Assembly: GCA_033675265.1 (NCBI GenBank)
Contig: JAUJYZ010001369.1
Coordinates: 186,001 to 250,000 of the forward strand
DNA length: 64,000 bases
Reading direction: 5' to 3'
Source: Actinostola sp. cb2023
Lineage: Eukaryota > Cnidaria > Anthozoa > Actiniaria > Actinostolidae
Below, one piece after another: positions 26,001 through 35,163 of the stretch; position 1 is the stretch's first letter, and every line of letters begins with the position of its first letter. Below the pieces are notes generated by a model, which made no database searches, was not told the DNA's origin, and was given only the letters and a program-made list of their open reading frames with translations. Both the position numbers and the translations under genes were made by a program.

Positions 26001-29000
26001 TGATCAGGTAGTCAGTTATACTACACAATGTATCTAGCATTGTTTGTATAGAGTGCAAACAATATATCCGTGAAGCAGTACTAACTAGTAAGTACTAAAT
26101 AGCACTGATGATTTAGTAAGAGTAGTATTTCACAGTTCTATTGTTTGCACTCTACTACTGTAGTACATGTACTTACAGTATGTGTAACTAGTAAGTACTA
26201 AATAGCACTGATGATTTAGTAAGAGTAGTATTTCACAGTTCTATTGTTTGCACTCTACTACTGTAGTACATGTACTTACAGTATGTGTAACTAGTAAGTA
26301 CTAAATAGCACTGATGATTTAGTAAGAGTAGTATTTCACAGTTCTATTGTTTGCACTCTACTACTGTAGTACATGTACTTACAGTATGTGTAACTTATAG
26401 AGTCGTTTTCGTATGAGTGGGATCAAGTAAGTTTAGGTACGGTTCTTACTGTGCAGTAGCGGTACCCTGCCGTGACCGTGCCATATCCAAGCATTCTGAT
26501 TGGTTGAGCAATGATTTTGCACGCTGTGATTGGTTGAATACAATGTGTTCGATTCCATACCGTGACTGTAATGTAGGTTTCCCACTGACTCATACGAAAA
26601 CTACTCTACTGAAACCCCTTGCAATGTTTGCTCAGACACTAAAACTACTCTACTGAAACCCCTTGCAATGTTTGCTCAGACAAAAAAACTACTCTACTGA
26701 AACTCCTTGCAATGTTTGCTCAGACACTAAAACTACTCTACTGAAACCCCTTGCAATGTTTGCTCAGACACTAAAACTACTCTACTGAAACCCCTTGCAA
26801 TGTTGAAACCCTTGCAATGTTTGCTCAGACACTAAAACTACTCTACTGAAACCCCTTGCAATGTTTGCTCAGACACTAAAACTACTCTACTGAAACCCCT
26901 TGCAATGTTTGCTCAGACACTAAAACTACTCTACTGAAACCCCTTGCAATGTTTGCTCAGACAGACACTAAAACTACTCTACTGAAACCCCTTGCAATGT
27001 TTGCTCAGACACTAAAACTACTCTACTGAAACCCCTTGCAATGTTTGCTCAGACACTAAAACTACTCTACTGAAACCCCTTGCAATGTTTGCTCAGACAC
27101 TAAACTACTCTACTCTACCTTGAAAATGTTTGCTCAGCAATGTTTGCTAAAACTACTCTACTGAAACCCCTTGCAATGTTTGCTCAGACACTAAAACTAC
27201 TCTACTGAAACCCCTTGCAATGTTTGCTCAGACACTAAAACTACTCTACTACTGAAACCCCTTGCAATGTTTGCTCAGACACTAAAACTACTCTACTGAA
27301 ACCCCTTGCAATGTTTGCTCAGACACTAAAACTACTCTCTGAAACCCCTTACTGAAACTTACCCTTGCAATGTTTGCTCAGACACTAAAACTACTCTACT
27401 GAAACCCCTTGCAATGTTTGCTCAGACACTAAAAAACTACTCTACTGAAACCCCTTGCAATGTGTTGCTCAGACACTAAAACTACTCTACTGAAACCCCT
27501 TGCAATGTTTGCTAAAGACTCTACACTAAAACTACTCAGACACTACTGAAACCCCTTGCAATGTTTGCTCAGACACTAAAACTACTCTACTGAAACCCCT
27601 TGCAATGTTTGCTCAGACACTAAAACTACTCTACTGAAACCCCTTGCAATGTTTGCTCAGACACTAAAAAACTACTCTACTGAAACCCCTTGCAATGTTT
27701 GCTCAGACACTAAAACTTTGCTCAGACACTAAAACTACTACTGAAACTACTACTGAAACCCCTTGCAATGTTTGCTCAGACACTAAAACTACTCTACTGA
27801 AACCCCTTGCAATGTTTGCTCAGACACTAAAACTACTCTACTGAAACCCCTTGCAATGTTTGCTCAGACACTAAAACTACTCTGACTACTGAAAACAGAC
27901 ACTAATGTTTGCTCAGACACACTAAAACTACTCTACTGAAACCCCTTGCAATGTTTGCTCAGACACTAAAACTACTCTACTGAAACCCCTTGCAATGTTT
28001 GCAGACACTCAGACACTAAAACTACTCTACTGAAACCCCTTGCAATGTTTGCTCAGACACTAAAACTACTCTACTGAAACCCCTTGCAATGTTTTTAAAA
28101 CTACTCTACTGAAACCCCTTGCAATGTTTGCTCAGACACTAAAACTACTCTACTGAAACCCCTTGCAATGTTTGCTCAGACACTAAAACTACTCTACTGA
28201 AACCCCTTGCAATGTTTGCTCAGACACTAAAACTACTCTACTGAAACCCCTTGCAATGTTTGCAATGTTTGACACTAAAACTACTCAGACACTAAAACTA
28301 CTCTACTGAAACCCCTTGCAATGTTTGCTCAGACACTAAAACTACTCTACTGAAACCCCTTGCAATGTTTGCTCAGACACTAAAACTAAAACTACTCTAC
28401 TAAAAAACCCCTTGCAATGTTTGCTCAGACACTAAAACTACTCTACTGAAACCCCTTGCAATGTTTGCTCAGACACTAAAACTACTCTACTGAAACCCCT
28501 TGCAATGTTTTGCTCAGACACTAAAACTACTCTACTAAAACCCCTTGCAATGTTTGCTCAGACACTAAAACTACTCTACTGAAACCCCTTGCAATGTTTG
28601 CTCAGACACTAAAACTACTCTACTGAAACCCCTTGCAATGTTTGCTCAGACACTAAAACTACTCTACTAAAGAAACCCCTTGCAATGTTTGCTCAGACAC
28701 TAAAACTACTCTACTGAAACCCCTTGCAATGTTTGCTCAGACACTAAAACTACTCTACTGAAACCCCTTGCAATGTTTGCTCAGACACTAAAACTACTCT
28801 ACTGAAACCCCTTGCAATGTTTGCTCAGACACTAAAACTACTCTACTGAAACCCCTTGCAATGTTTGCTCAGACACTAAAACTACTCGTCTACTGAAACC
28901 CCTTGCAATGTATGCTCAGACACTAAAACTACTCTACTGAAACCCCTTGCAATGTTTGCTCAGACACTAAAACTACTCTACTGAAACCCCTTGTAATGTA

Positions 29001-32000
29001 TGCTCAGACACTAAAACTGCAGGTGCTTCTTTTCTGACAGATGTTTTGGTGGTGAAGCATCATGGGATAGCACGGTGGCTATAGGTGCAACGTATCCGCA
29101 GACAGACGAGTCTATTACACATCAAATAGTTGACCGACCTGCGCAAGGACACAGATTCTTATCAAGGTACTATCTTATACTTATACTTATCTATTTGTTA
29201 TTACGTTTCGATCCTTCCTCAGAAATATATAGAACTCTCGTAGGTCGATCTAGCGCCAGTGCGCTAGTAGGTTTAAAAATAGCATACGCATTACAACAAG
29301 ATCGTTACACTGAAGAAGATCCGAGGAAGGATCGAAACGTTTGTAATTTTTAATGTCATACTTATTATATTGTATGAATTATCTCCAGGTACTACGTACA
29401 ACCCCAGTGGCTGGCAGACAGCATCAACCAGAGAAAGCTTCTTCCTGTAGAGGAATATTTCACTGGTGCAGTCCTCCCGCCACACTTGTCGCCATTTGTA
29501 CGGGAGGTGGAGGGCGATTATGTCCCCCCTGAAAGACAGGCTATTCTTGATGAAGAGAACCAAGATAAAACTGAAGGTTTGTTAACAGTGATAATATAGT
29601 CTGCTTCGTATCAAAACGATCGTACATTGTACAGTGTATATTAGCTAATTGCATAATCGTTGTCGGGTTGAAAATCATAAATCATAGAAGCTGAGACCAC
29701 AAGGATAAAAAGGTTGATCATTTGATGGTGTTATTATTATTATTATTATTTGAGAGTTTTAATTTCCCAGAATTCCTTTTGGTCATAGCTTTCATGATTT
29801 TCAACCTGACAACGGTTATGCAATTAGCTATATATCTGGATAGAATTATCCATTGGAAAAATCTTTAGTCACTGTTGATGCTGTTATTCAATACTGTATC
29901 CACTGGATAAGGATTTATCCAACTGGGCCCGGTTGTTCGAAAGTGGGTTAAGGTTAACCCAGGGTTAAATATAGCTATTCTTGCTATTTGATTGGATGAG
30001 ACGCTATATTTAACCCTGGGTTAGCATTAACCTGCTTTCGAACAACCGGGTCCAGATCTATAACTGCTGACCACTCATCTCCACTTTAAAGTGCCTATGA
30101 AACGAAAAAACAGACCCCGTTTTTATTTGCTACTACGAAAGTTTACTATTTGCTTGTTTACATGGCGTTAATAAAAAGTTAATTGAGCTTCAGGAACATT
30201 TTTTATTTCGCGCACGAAGTTGGGCATTTTGGGTTTCAAAGTGCGACAATTCCCGCTCGGTCAAACTATAGAAATGTGATGTCATAAGTTGTGCAAACAA
30301 AGGCATACACAACTTATGACGTCACCGAGCCATTGTCAAGAGCCCAGTTTCTTGTCGCACATTTTGGTTGAAAATGATAATTTTCGAACCGCGAAAAGAA
30401 AATGTTCGCACGCTCAAAGTCAATGTTTAAATACACCAAATGTTCAGAGAAAGACCAAACAACAATAATGTACAATAAAACAAGGATCGACATTTTCGTT
30501 TCATAGGCACTTTATACTAGTGCTATCTACTCTTTGTACAATATGTTTTGCAAATGAGTGGAAACTGAAAGATTTCTGTGGTTAATAAAGTCTACCGTAA
30601 AGTAACGACCCCCCGAAAGTAGCGACCCCCCGAAAGTAGTGACCCCCCGAAAGTAGTGACCCCCCGAAAGTAGTGACCCCCCGAAAGTAGTGACCCCCCG
30701 AAAGTAGCGACCCCCCGAAAGTAGCGACCCCCCGAAAGTAGCGACCCCCCGAAAGTAGTGACCCCCCGAAAGTAGCGACCACCCGAAAGTAACAGTTACC
30801 TAAGGTTGCTAAATCCGAAAGTAGAGTGCAATTTAGAAAAGCTTGAAAACTAAATAACTAATTAGTACTAAATAGCACTAACGAAACAATAGAAAACAAT
30901 AGAAATAGCACTATTTAGTACTATTTAAAATTAGTACTATTTCACGCTTTTCTAAATTGCACTCTAACGAACTTTGCGGTATTATTATTAACTGGGGCTT
31001 GATGTCTAGTGAGAAACCAGAATATTTAGGTTCTTAAAAGGTTATTATTTTTCCGGGAGTAGAACTTCGTTAAACCTAGACATCATGGCAGAGCTAGATA
31101 AGGGGGGGGGGGGGGGGGGGGGGGAGTGGGGGAGTGGGGGTGGGAGAGAAAAAACGAAAAGTAAAAAAAGAAGAAACAAACCTTGTATGTTCTTTGGAAA
31201 TGTCCAAAAAGTTCTGCGAATTTCCACTGAAATTCCAGGTTTTTCTCCCAGGGGTATAGGACCATTGACCTTTCTTGACTGGCTGAAAGTCTGGCTTTGG
31301 CCTTCTTGGCCATTGTCGTTTGTATGTGGGATGGTTTGGGAGTTCAAAGTGCATGTTAGTGACGTAAGCATCATCATTGCCGATAGCATAGATCATTAAT
31401 GGGTACACGTATTACAGAGAGACCATGATTGGATCGTCACCTACATCACTACCAACCGTCACCATCACTACTTTGATACATTTTTAATAAGTTCTTGTTT
31501 TTAACAGAGAACGAGCCAGAAGGCAAAGAACAGATCTCTAAAGAAGAAAAACAACTCGCTATAGCAGCCATGCCAAGGAAAGATCGTCGTCTTTATGAAC
31601 AAATCATGCACGGGAAAAAGAAAAAGAGGACAGAGGTAATAGTTTGACATAGTGAACGGTGCACTCTCTAGCCCCTCCCTGCTTCAGTACTCCGTTCTAA
31701 TCATAGTATAAGCTGCACTGAGCTACACGGCCGATTAGAGGGAAGCCGAAACAAGGATGTGAAGTTATGAAGAATTGAACCGAACACATCTCGCTTAGAA
31801 GGCCGCGCACTAACAAACTAAGCCATCCTTGCTCCTCGTTTTCTGTGTCAGTTTAGAGCATTTTGTATGTGTTTTGCTAGGGAGATATGTTCTACATTGG
31901 ATGTGTGTTCTTATTTATCGTCTGTTTTTAGGTTCGAAAACTTGAAAAGAAACGAAAAGCATTTGACGACGAGAAGAAAGCGAAGAAGATGAAGTCATCA

Positions 32001-32003
32001 TAA
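8091..32003 (+). CDS. PES1: Pescadillo (PES1/Nop7), ribosome biogenesis factor, 16 exons
   Basis: Exons: 8091-8111, 8190-8269, 9079-9342, 10210-10303, 14758-14791, 14865-14908, 15539-15628, 22587-22703, 23070-23132, 23806-23845, 24816-24862, 25779-25912, 29041-29166, 29389-29576, 31508-31635 and 31932-32003. All introns are GT-AG and phases agree, giving 1542 nt and 513 residues. The pescadillo N-terminal domain (about 5-280) shows [48 protein letters not shown] and [21 protein letters not shown] precedes a BRCT domain (about 320-410: [35 protein letters not shown]). A Lys/Arg-rich tail follows. PES1 joins BOP1 and WDR12 in the nucleolar PeBoW complex for 28S/5.8S rRNA maturation and 60S assembly. 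The human protein has 588 residues; the acidic stretch after BRCT is much shorter here. Exon 9 uses an AAG acceptor. Confidence 0.97.
8622..8721. mobile_element. 100 bp pogo/Tigger-like MITE in PES1 intron 2
   Basis: Inverted ends CAGTTGAACCCCAGTATCTC and a complement ending GGGTTCTACTG are each flanked by TA (8620-8621 and 8722-8723). The termini and the TA target fit pogo/Tigger-type elements. No coding content. Confidence 0.65.
9559..10016. mobile_element. 458 bp pogo/Tigger-like MITE in PES1 intron 3
   Basis: Ends CAGTGGAACCCGGTTAATAT and a complement ending GGGTTCCACTG are flanked by TA. The interior carries repeated GTCCGTATTAACCGGGT motifs, some degenerate, on both strands. Confidence 0.65.
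10885..11074. mobile_element. MITE with TAGAGTCG-type termini
   Basis: Inverted ends TAGAGTCGATTTCGTACTGA and a complement ending CGAAATCGACTCTA, about 190 bp. It is the same family as the MITE at 26398-26608. It is nested in the EnSpm-like element. Confidence 0.6.
11128..11282 (-). CDS. Unidentified terminal exon inside the EnSpm-like element
   Basis: Minus-strand segment: acceptor TTTTTTCAG, 2 nt, then 51 codons including a TAG stop. The peptide starts [15 protein letters not shown] and ends [13 protein letters not shown] do not recognise the family. It may be the last exon of the element's second gene, whose possible start (MSLYACLYF, 13096 on the minus strand) has in-frame stops downstream. 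The gene is therefore probably broken. Confidence 0.35.
11571..12495. mobile_element. Tc1/mariner-derived foldback with HTH remnant (F1)
   Basis: About 270 bp nearly perfect inverted repeats begin CAGGCGCTTTCACATATC and are flanked by TA on both sides. Each arm is dense in GAAGTTCG motifs. In the loop, the minus strand near 12100-12245 encodes the [20 protein letters not shown] region and continues with VSNIINNFV and GGNTRR. That is a paired-type helix-turn-helix as found at the N-terminus of Tc1/mariner transposases; it is truncated by a stop. The identical 63 residue ORFs at 11581 and 12284 are just the two arms. Confidence 0.8.
13279..13659 (+). pseudogene. EnSpm/CACTA-type transposase C-terminal remnant
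   Basis: A 126 codon ORF. Its second half ([11 protein letters not shown], a hydrophobic core, then [11 protein letters not shown] and YICDFPN, stop) follows the layout of the C-terminal tail of plant and animal CACTA transposases. The catalytic part is missing upstream, where opposite-strand gene remnants and a foldback lie. The assignment rests on pattern memory without an alignment. Confidence 0.4.
14931..15205. repeat. ATC/CAT trinucleotide microsatellite
   Basis: Imperfect (ATC)n with AATC and ACC interruptions, split by a 60 bp insert (15050-15110). The insert contains TTTATATAGCGC and its inverted partner GCGCTTTAC, a short repeat-derived block. The poly-Ile/His/Ser ORFs here are artefacts. 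It lies in PES1 intron 6. Confidence 0.9.
15672..16252. repeat. 44 bp minisatellite, about 13 near-identical copies, PES1 intron 7
   Basis: The unit reads CTTCTGTATATATAACATTC then CTTACATTGTACAGTTTCCCTAGA. Copies appear identical to one another, so the expansion is recent or actively homogenised. Confidence 0.95.
16386..16908. mobile_element. Short foldback related to F1 (F2)
   Basis: Same CAGGTGCTTTCACATATC termini, GAAGTTCG-rich arms and TA flanks as the element at 11571-12495, but only 523 bp and without the helix-turn-helix remnant. It looks like an internal-deletion derivative. Confidence 0.75.
18170..18532. repeat. Direct duplication, ~165 bp block 195 bp apart
   Basis: The block from GTTTGTATTAATTATAATAA to TTTAGCGACATTTTTTT occurs at 18170-18335 and 18366-18530 with one or two differences. 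It is AT-rich and has no coding potential. Confidence 0.8.
18636..19675 (+). mobile_element. Helentron-like element, copy A2
   Basis: Same 5' TACTCGGGCCC hairpin and 3' ACGCTCATTGAGCGT hairpin plus TCTTGTT as the copy at 1572-4261, and nearly identical to it inside. It lacks the 1551 bp TIR element, so it shows that element's empty insertion site. The small ORFs inside are not conserved in frame between copies. Confidence 0.6.
19684..19974. mobile_element. ~290 bp MITE next to Helentron-like copy A2
   Basis: Inverted arms of about 60 bp: TATACACTCAATTGCAGAAA on the left and the complement ending TGCAGTTGAGTGTATA on the right. It starts only about 8 bp after the Helentron-like 3' end. Confidence 0.6.
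20468..20780 (+). pseudogene. Weak coding remnant in the TTAA element
   Basis: Two overlapping frames carry an acidic then Lys/Arg-containing peptide ([15 protein letters not shown], then [13 protein letters not shown]) that changes frame at about 20600. The second part loosely recalls the spacer before the SFFSR-type C-terminus of Kolobok-like transposases. The match is weak and no catalytic motif is visible. Confidence 0.25.
21988..22275. mobile_element. Foldback MITE with inner hairpin, PES1 intron 7
   Basis: Outer arms of about 50 bp match in inverted orientation (GGGGAGTTTGCAGGTCTTGC and its complement at 22250-22275). Inside, GGTGGTGGGCAAGC / GCCCACCACC forms a tight hairpin at 22068-22100. 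Just to the right lies an uninterrupted G tract (about 22306-22330). Confidence 0.7.
22779..23010 (+). mobile_element. tRNA-derived SINE-like repeat, PES1 intron 8
   Basis: The head TGGCTGAGTGGAGAGAGCAC matches the A-box region of tRNA-Ser/Leu; a clear B box is not seen. The body matches the fragment at 6709-6895. There is no obvious poly(A) tail; it ends in an ATTATT-rich stretch. Confidence 0.5.
24367..24560. repeat. 13 bp minisatellite, about 15 copies, PES1 intron 10
   Basis: Unit CCCTGGATCCTTT, perfect copies. It generates the repetitive [13 protein letters not shown] and [13 protein letters not shown]s, which are not genes. Confidence 0.97.
25052..25633 (-). mobile_element. Helentron-like element, minus orientation (copy D), PES1 intron 11
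   Basis: Read on the minus strand it starts TACTCGGCGTGGACTGCC with a hairpin closing at CGCCGAGT. It ends with CCGAGTAAATGCTCAATGAGCATCTAGTT in layout, that is CCGAGT, then the hairpin ATGCTCAATGAGCAT, then CTAGTT. The internal sequence differs from copies A1-A3, so it is a separate subfamily sharing only the terminal architecture. Confidence 0.5.
25875..26025 (+). repeat. Partial duplication of PES1 exon 12 with its splice donor
   Basis: The last 38 nt of exon 12, its GTAGTC donor and about 15 nt of intron (25875-25927) are repeated exactly 95 bp downstream (25970-26022). The copy is preceded by AAATTAG and so could behave as a decoy or mini-exon, although no strong pyrimidine tract precedes it. 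Confidence 0.9.
26048..26397. repeat. MITE partly expanded into three 103 bp tandem copies
   Basis: A MITE with ends TAGAGTGCAAACAATA / TATTGTTTGCACTCTA is followed by repeats of a 103 bp unit starting at 26082, 26185 and 26288. The unit spans most of the MITE and its right flank. A related MITE is at 30822-30966. Confidence 0.8.
26398..26608. mobile_element. MITE with TAGAGTCG termini at the root of a satellite
   Basis: Inverted ends TAGAGTCGTTTTCGTATGAG and a complement ending CGAAAACTACTCTA. The last 14 bases are the start of the 44 bp satellite unit that follows directly. Confidence 0.65.
26594..29020. repeat. 44 bp satellite, about 55 copies, PES1 intron 12
   Basis: The unit reads AAAACTACTCTACTGAAACC then CCTTGCAATGTTTGCTCAGACACT. 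Most copies are exact, but a dozen or so junctions are scrambled by short insertions or deletions that reuse unit fragments. The array ends about 20 bp before the acceptor of exon 13 (29041), so it forms nearly the whole intron. Confidence 0.97.
29305..29346 (+). ncRNA. Candidate minimal hammerhead ribozyme
   Basis: The sequence holds the hammerhead core in order: CTGAAGA (29310-29316), a 5 bp stem II (GATCC/GGATC with a GAGGAA loop), GAAAC (29334-29338), then GTT as a possible cleavage triplet. Stem I would be TTACA/TGTAA (29305-29309 with 29342-29346). Stem III is only 2 bp, as described for minimal hammerheads linked to Penelope-like retroelements. A partial inverted copy lies at 29201-29223. 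An unpaired A at 29317 is a weak point. It lies in PES1 intron 13. Confidence 0.4.
29925..30053. mobile_element. 129 bp MITE, GGGCCCGGTTGTTCGAAAG family
   Basis: Near-perfect hairpin: GGGCCCGGTTGTTCGAAAGT on the left and its complement ending GAACAACCGGGTCC. Inner arms read GGTTAACCCAGGGTTAAATA and its complement. PES1 intron 14. Confidence 0.75.
30087..30514. mobile_element. ~430 bp foldback MITE, PES1 intron 14
   Basis: Inverted ends TTAAAGTGCCTATGAAACGA and the complement ending TCATAGGCACTTTA. A second inner inverted pair surrounds a GTCATAAGTTGTG palindromic block (30281-30325). Confidence 0.7.
30601..30795. repeat. 17 bp minisatellite, about 11 copies, PES1 intron 14
   Basis: Unit GAAAGTAGTGACCCCCC with C/T variation (GTAGCGA or GTAGTGA). 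It produces the [17 protein letters not shown], an artefact. Confidence 0.95.
30822..30966. mobile_element. MITE related to the 26048 element
   Basis: Inverted ends TAGAGTGCAATTTAGAAAAG and the complement ending TTTTCTAAATTGCACTCTAA, with inner TACTAAATAGCAC arms. A G-tract block follows at about 31101-31126. Confidence 0.65.
31735..31850 (-). mobile_element. tRNA-derived SINE fragment, PES1 intron 15
   Basis: On the minus strand GATGGCTTAGTTTGTTAGTG (A-box-like) is followed about 35 bp later by GTTCGGTTCAATTC (B-box-like). That is the internal Pol III promoter layout of a tRNA-derived SINE. It is short and without a clear tail. Confidence 0.45.
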
Positions 32004-32272
32004 ACAATCACCATCGTCCCCTCCCTCACCCCCCAAAATGGAAGTTGTCCCCTCCCCCCCAAAAAGGAAACATCACAATTCATTTTGGCTGCTTTCTTGT
32101 GTCCTAAAAAGCTGTCAGCTGTCGGTGATTTTAGTATGTATACTGCTGTTTTCATTGACGTTGTGTCTGAAAGACAATCGAGATTACGCGTCACGATCGA
32201 AATGTACAATTCATCGTAGTGCAGGGTATCATGCAACACGCTCACTACATACTTTGTGGATCTGGGTTTTAT
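32004..32272 (+). other. PES1 3' untranslated region and downstream flank
   Basis: No further ORF. The nearest AATAAA after the PES1 stop is at 32316-32321, just inside the inserted element C3, at a position where sister copies lack it. The transposon end may therefore supply the poly(A) signal. Confidence 0.4.
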
Positions 32273-33157
32273 CACAGGCAGCCCAACCATTCCTTTTGAG
32301 GCTACTAAATAATGAAATAAAATGATATTTGCGTCTTTTTTTGATGGGTTTCCTGTGGTAGAGCGCGCGTTTATATGTTGGGTTCCCTGTGTTGATTAAC
32401 ATATAATGTTGGGATCCCTGTGTACCTCGTGCGGGACGCGCCCGCAGCAAATGTGTATATTTACACAAGGTATGAAACTAGGTCACGTGACAAATACGTT
32501 TTTGCTCCTAATTTTGTCATTATGATGTGAACATTCAATTTTTCTTCGAATAACTAAACCTTACCGTATTCTCGAAACACCTTATAAGTGTCAGTCGTCT
32601 AACTTCAACGTACGCTGAGAAACTAATTTTTGAAATGTTGAGCGTGATGGCCCGATGTGTGCCGCATGTATGTGGTGCACTTTTCCGTGAAACAGTCGGA
32701 TTTTACCTTCGAGAGGACATCGACAAGCGGTCGGCAAATCTGAACTATGCTCTTTGTGACAAGTTTTAATATTTATATGTTCACTAAACATAAATCAAAA
32801 CATCTAAATATACTTTATTTGCTTTCTGTTTTGACTTCTGTAAAGTATTTGTATTGTATTTTGATTTTTATCGATTAAAATCTTCAAATTGACGCATTGT
32901 GTTTTATTAATGCTAAATATAAGTCTCAATATTTAGTACTGCACAACACATTTTTGCTATCAGTACTTGTACACAAAATGACAAACAAACGTATTTATTT
33001 CAACAATAAGTTTACTAGCTTTTACACACTGTTTTCGCCGTTCTTTCTGTACAATTTATTCACTATACTGATCAGTAATAGCTGGATAACAACAATTAAA
33101 TAAATATTATACACAATCGACAAGTTGTGAATGAATAACAAACATCACAGTTGGAAG

Positions 33158-34053
33158 CAATCTCGTCCCCAGAGCCTGCGTTACTTTCGACCAGCGGCGA
33201 AGAACGTAGGCTCTGGCATAATCCATTTTTGAGACAATTTGATTGGCTATTCCATTTTAGAAACTACGCACGCGCAAGATTCCGGAAATGAAATATATCC
33301 AATGAAAATTGAGTTGTCAAAACAACCCGGTGTCCCAACTTCCGTTCAAAACAAAAATTAACATTTTTCAACGGTTTCATTGACATGTTATTTTAAACAT
33401 GTCGCCTCGATCTGCAATATTAAAATATCTCAGCACAGAGAAAAATCCAGTTTATCTAAGCTTATATGTATCTCGAAGTGTCTTGGAAAGTTTTCAAACG
33501 AAGCTCAAAATTTACACGAAGCTTAAGAGTGATGGTTATTCAAAGAACATATGTCGATCGTAAATCTAATATTCTTAGGCTAGCAACTGAAAGGCGGTGC
33601 CAATCGAGGTGCTTACGAAGGCGAAAGATTCAAAAGAAATACATTTGAAGGAGAGACAACAATAACTAGAGAAGATGAAGATGATAGATTCAAATAATTG
33701 GCTGATATGTAAAGTAGACACGAGTAAATATAAACCCGTAGGAAGACTGAACTGTTCGCATATCCTTCTGCTGTAAAACCACTGCTTTTAATAAAGACTT
33801 CAGATACTGCGCTTCTTTCACTGTTGTATCTTCTTTACCAAGTGCTTTTAAAGCGTACTCTATTCCCTAATGAAACCTTTCGAAGGATTCCACTGAAACT
33901 GAATCGACAATTTGAATCGACAACAACCCAGCTAACTTACGCATGCGCTCTAAAACCGGAAGAACAAGAAATCCTGTTCCCAAAAATGGATTATGCCAGA
34001 GCCTACGTTCTCGTCGCTGGCCGAAAGTAACGCAGGCTCTGGGGACGAGATTG
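33158..34053. mobile_element. 896 bp foldback with 9 bp target duplication (MULE-like)
   Basis: Inverted ends CAATCTCGTCCCCAGAGCCT and the complement ending GGGGACGAGATTG, with arms of more than 60 bp. The flanks are the perfect 9 bp repeat AGTTGGAAG (33149-33157 and 34054-34062). A 9 bp duplication is the signature of Mutator-like elements. The loop carries ORFs of 60 and 68 codons without recognised function. Confidence 0.7.
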
Positions 34054-35163
34054 AGTTGGAAGCGAAAATTACTCTGTGTTTCTCTCAGATGATAGTAAGC
34101 TTATTTGCTAAATGTGTTGTGCTATTTCAATGACAATAACGAACAACTGTTAATATTTTAGTTCACGGCAGCTTCACGAGTCCATCGCCATTCATGTCTC
34201 CTTCGATGTCAGTGAATTTGAGTTCGTCTATATTTTTGTTTCAGATGGTTTATGCTGCATGTGTTGGCGTTCCCTTGTGTCAGAAGAACTATAAGTAAAG
34301 TACAAAATTACGTCAAACACTTTCTAGATGAGACACTCAGACAGTCAAAATGTTTAAACAGATAAAGTACCATCAGTCAGTTGAAAGAGGTTCCTTGTTG
34401 AAGCAGTATTTCGATCACTGACAAAACTACACAAGTCAAATCAGTTCTGCATAATTTATGAAAAAAACTGATTTGTTGAGGAGTATAAGCAGCCCTTCTG
34501 CCATAGTATAGGCAAGTCCTTTTATTAGAGAACATTTAGAGCAAATATACTACGTAAAAACCTTGACAAAAATACTTTTAGTTCAGCTTCAGTTTCAACA
34601 AAACTTTCAGGCTCACGTGTCGAGCACAACATATCCAAACTTTCTCCACCATTCAAAATGAAAAAGGACTACTTTAAAACCGTCAAATCTCTTCTAAATT
34701 GACTTAAGGTTGACATGAATTGTGAACGTCTAAACTTACCATGAATAGGGAATAGAATCCTAACGTTTACACCGAAAAAATCAGTCTTTCTTGATATGAA
34801 CTTCTCTCCATGCCCACAGGCAGCCCAACCATTGCTTTTGAGGCTACTAAATAATTCAAAAATTTTTTTTTTTTTGATGGGCTTCCTGTGGTGAGCACGC
34901 GCGCATTTAGATATTGGGTTCCCTGTGCTGAGTAATGTCCTATGTTGGGCTTCCTGTGTGCCTCCTGCGGGATGCGCCCGCAGCAAATGTGTATATTTAT
35001 ACAAGGTATGAAACTCCAGTCACGTGATGGCCTGATGTGCGGCGCAAGAGCAGGTGGGAATTTTGTCTGCGCATGCGTAAGGGTTAATGATTATTTTGCG
35101 AGCGGTCTTCCTGTGTTAGCGCGAAACTTGAAATAATGTAAACAAAGATGGCGGCTCGCTCAT

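Noticed and set aside
31045..31408. Four overlapping ORFs of 76-114 residues around 31.1-31.4 kb
   Set aside because: All four run through a poly-G block inside PES1 intron 14, on both strands, with no splice sites or recognised motif.
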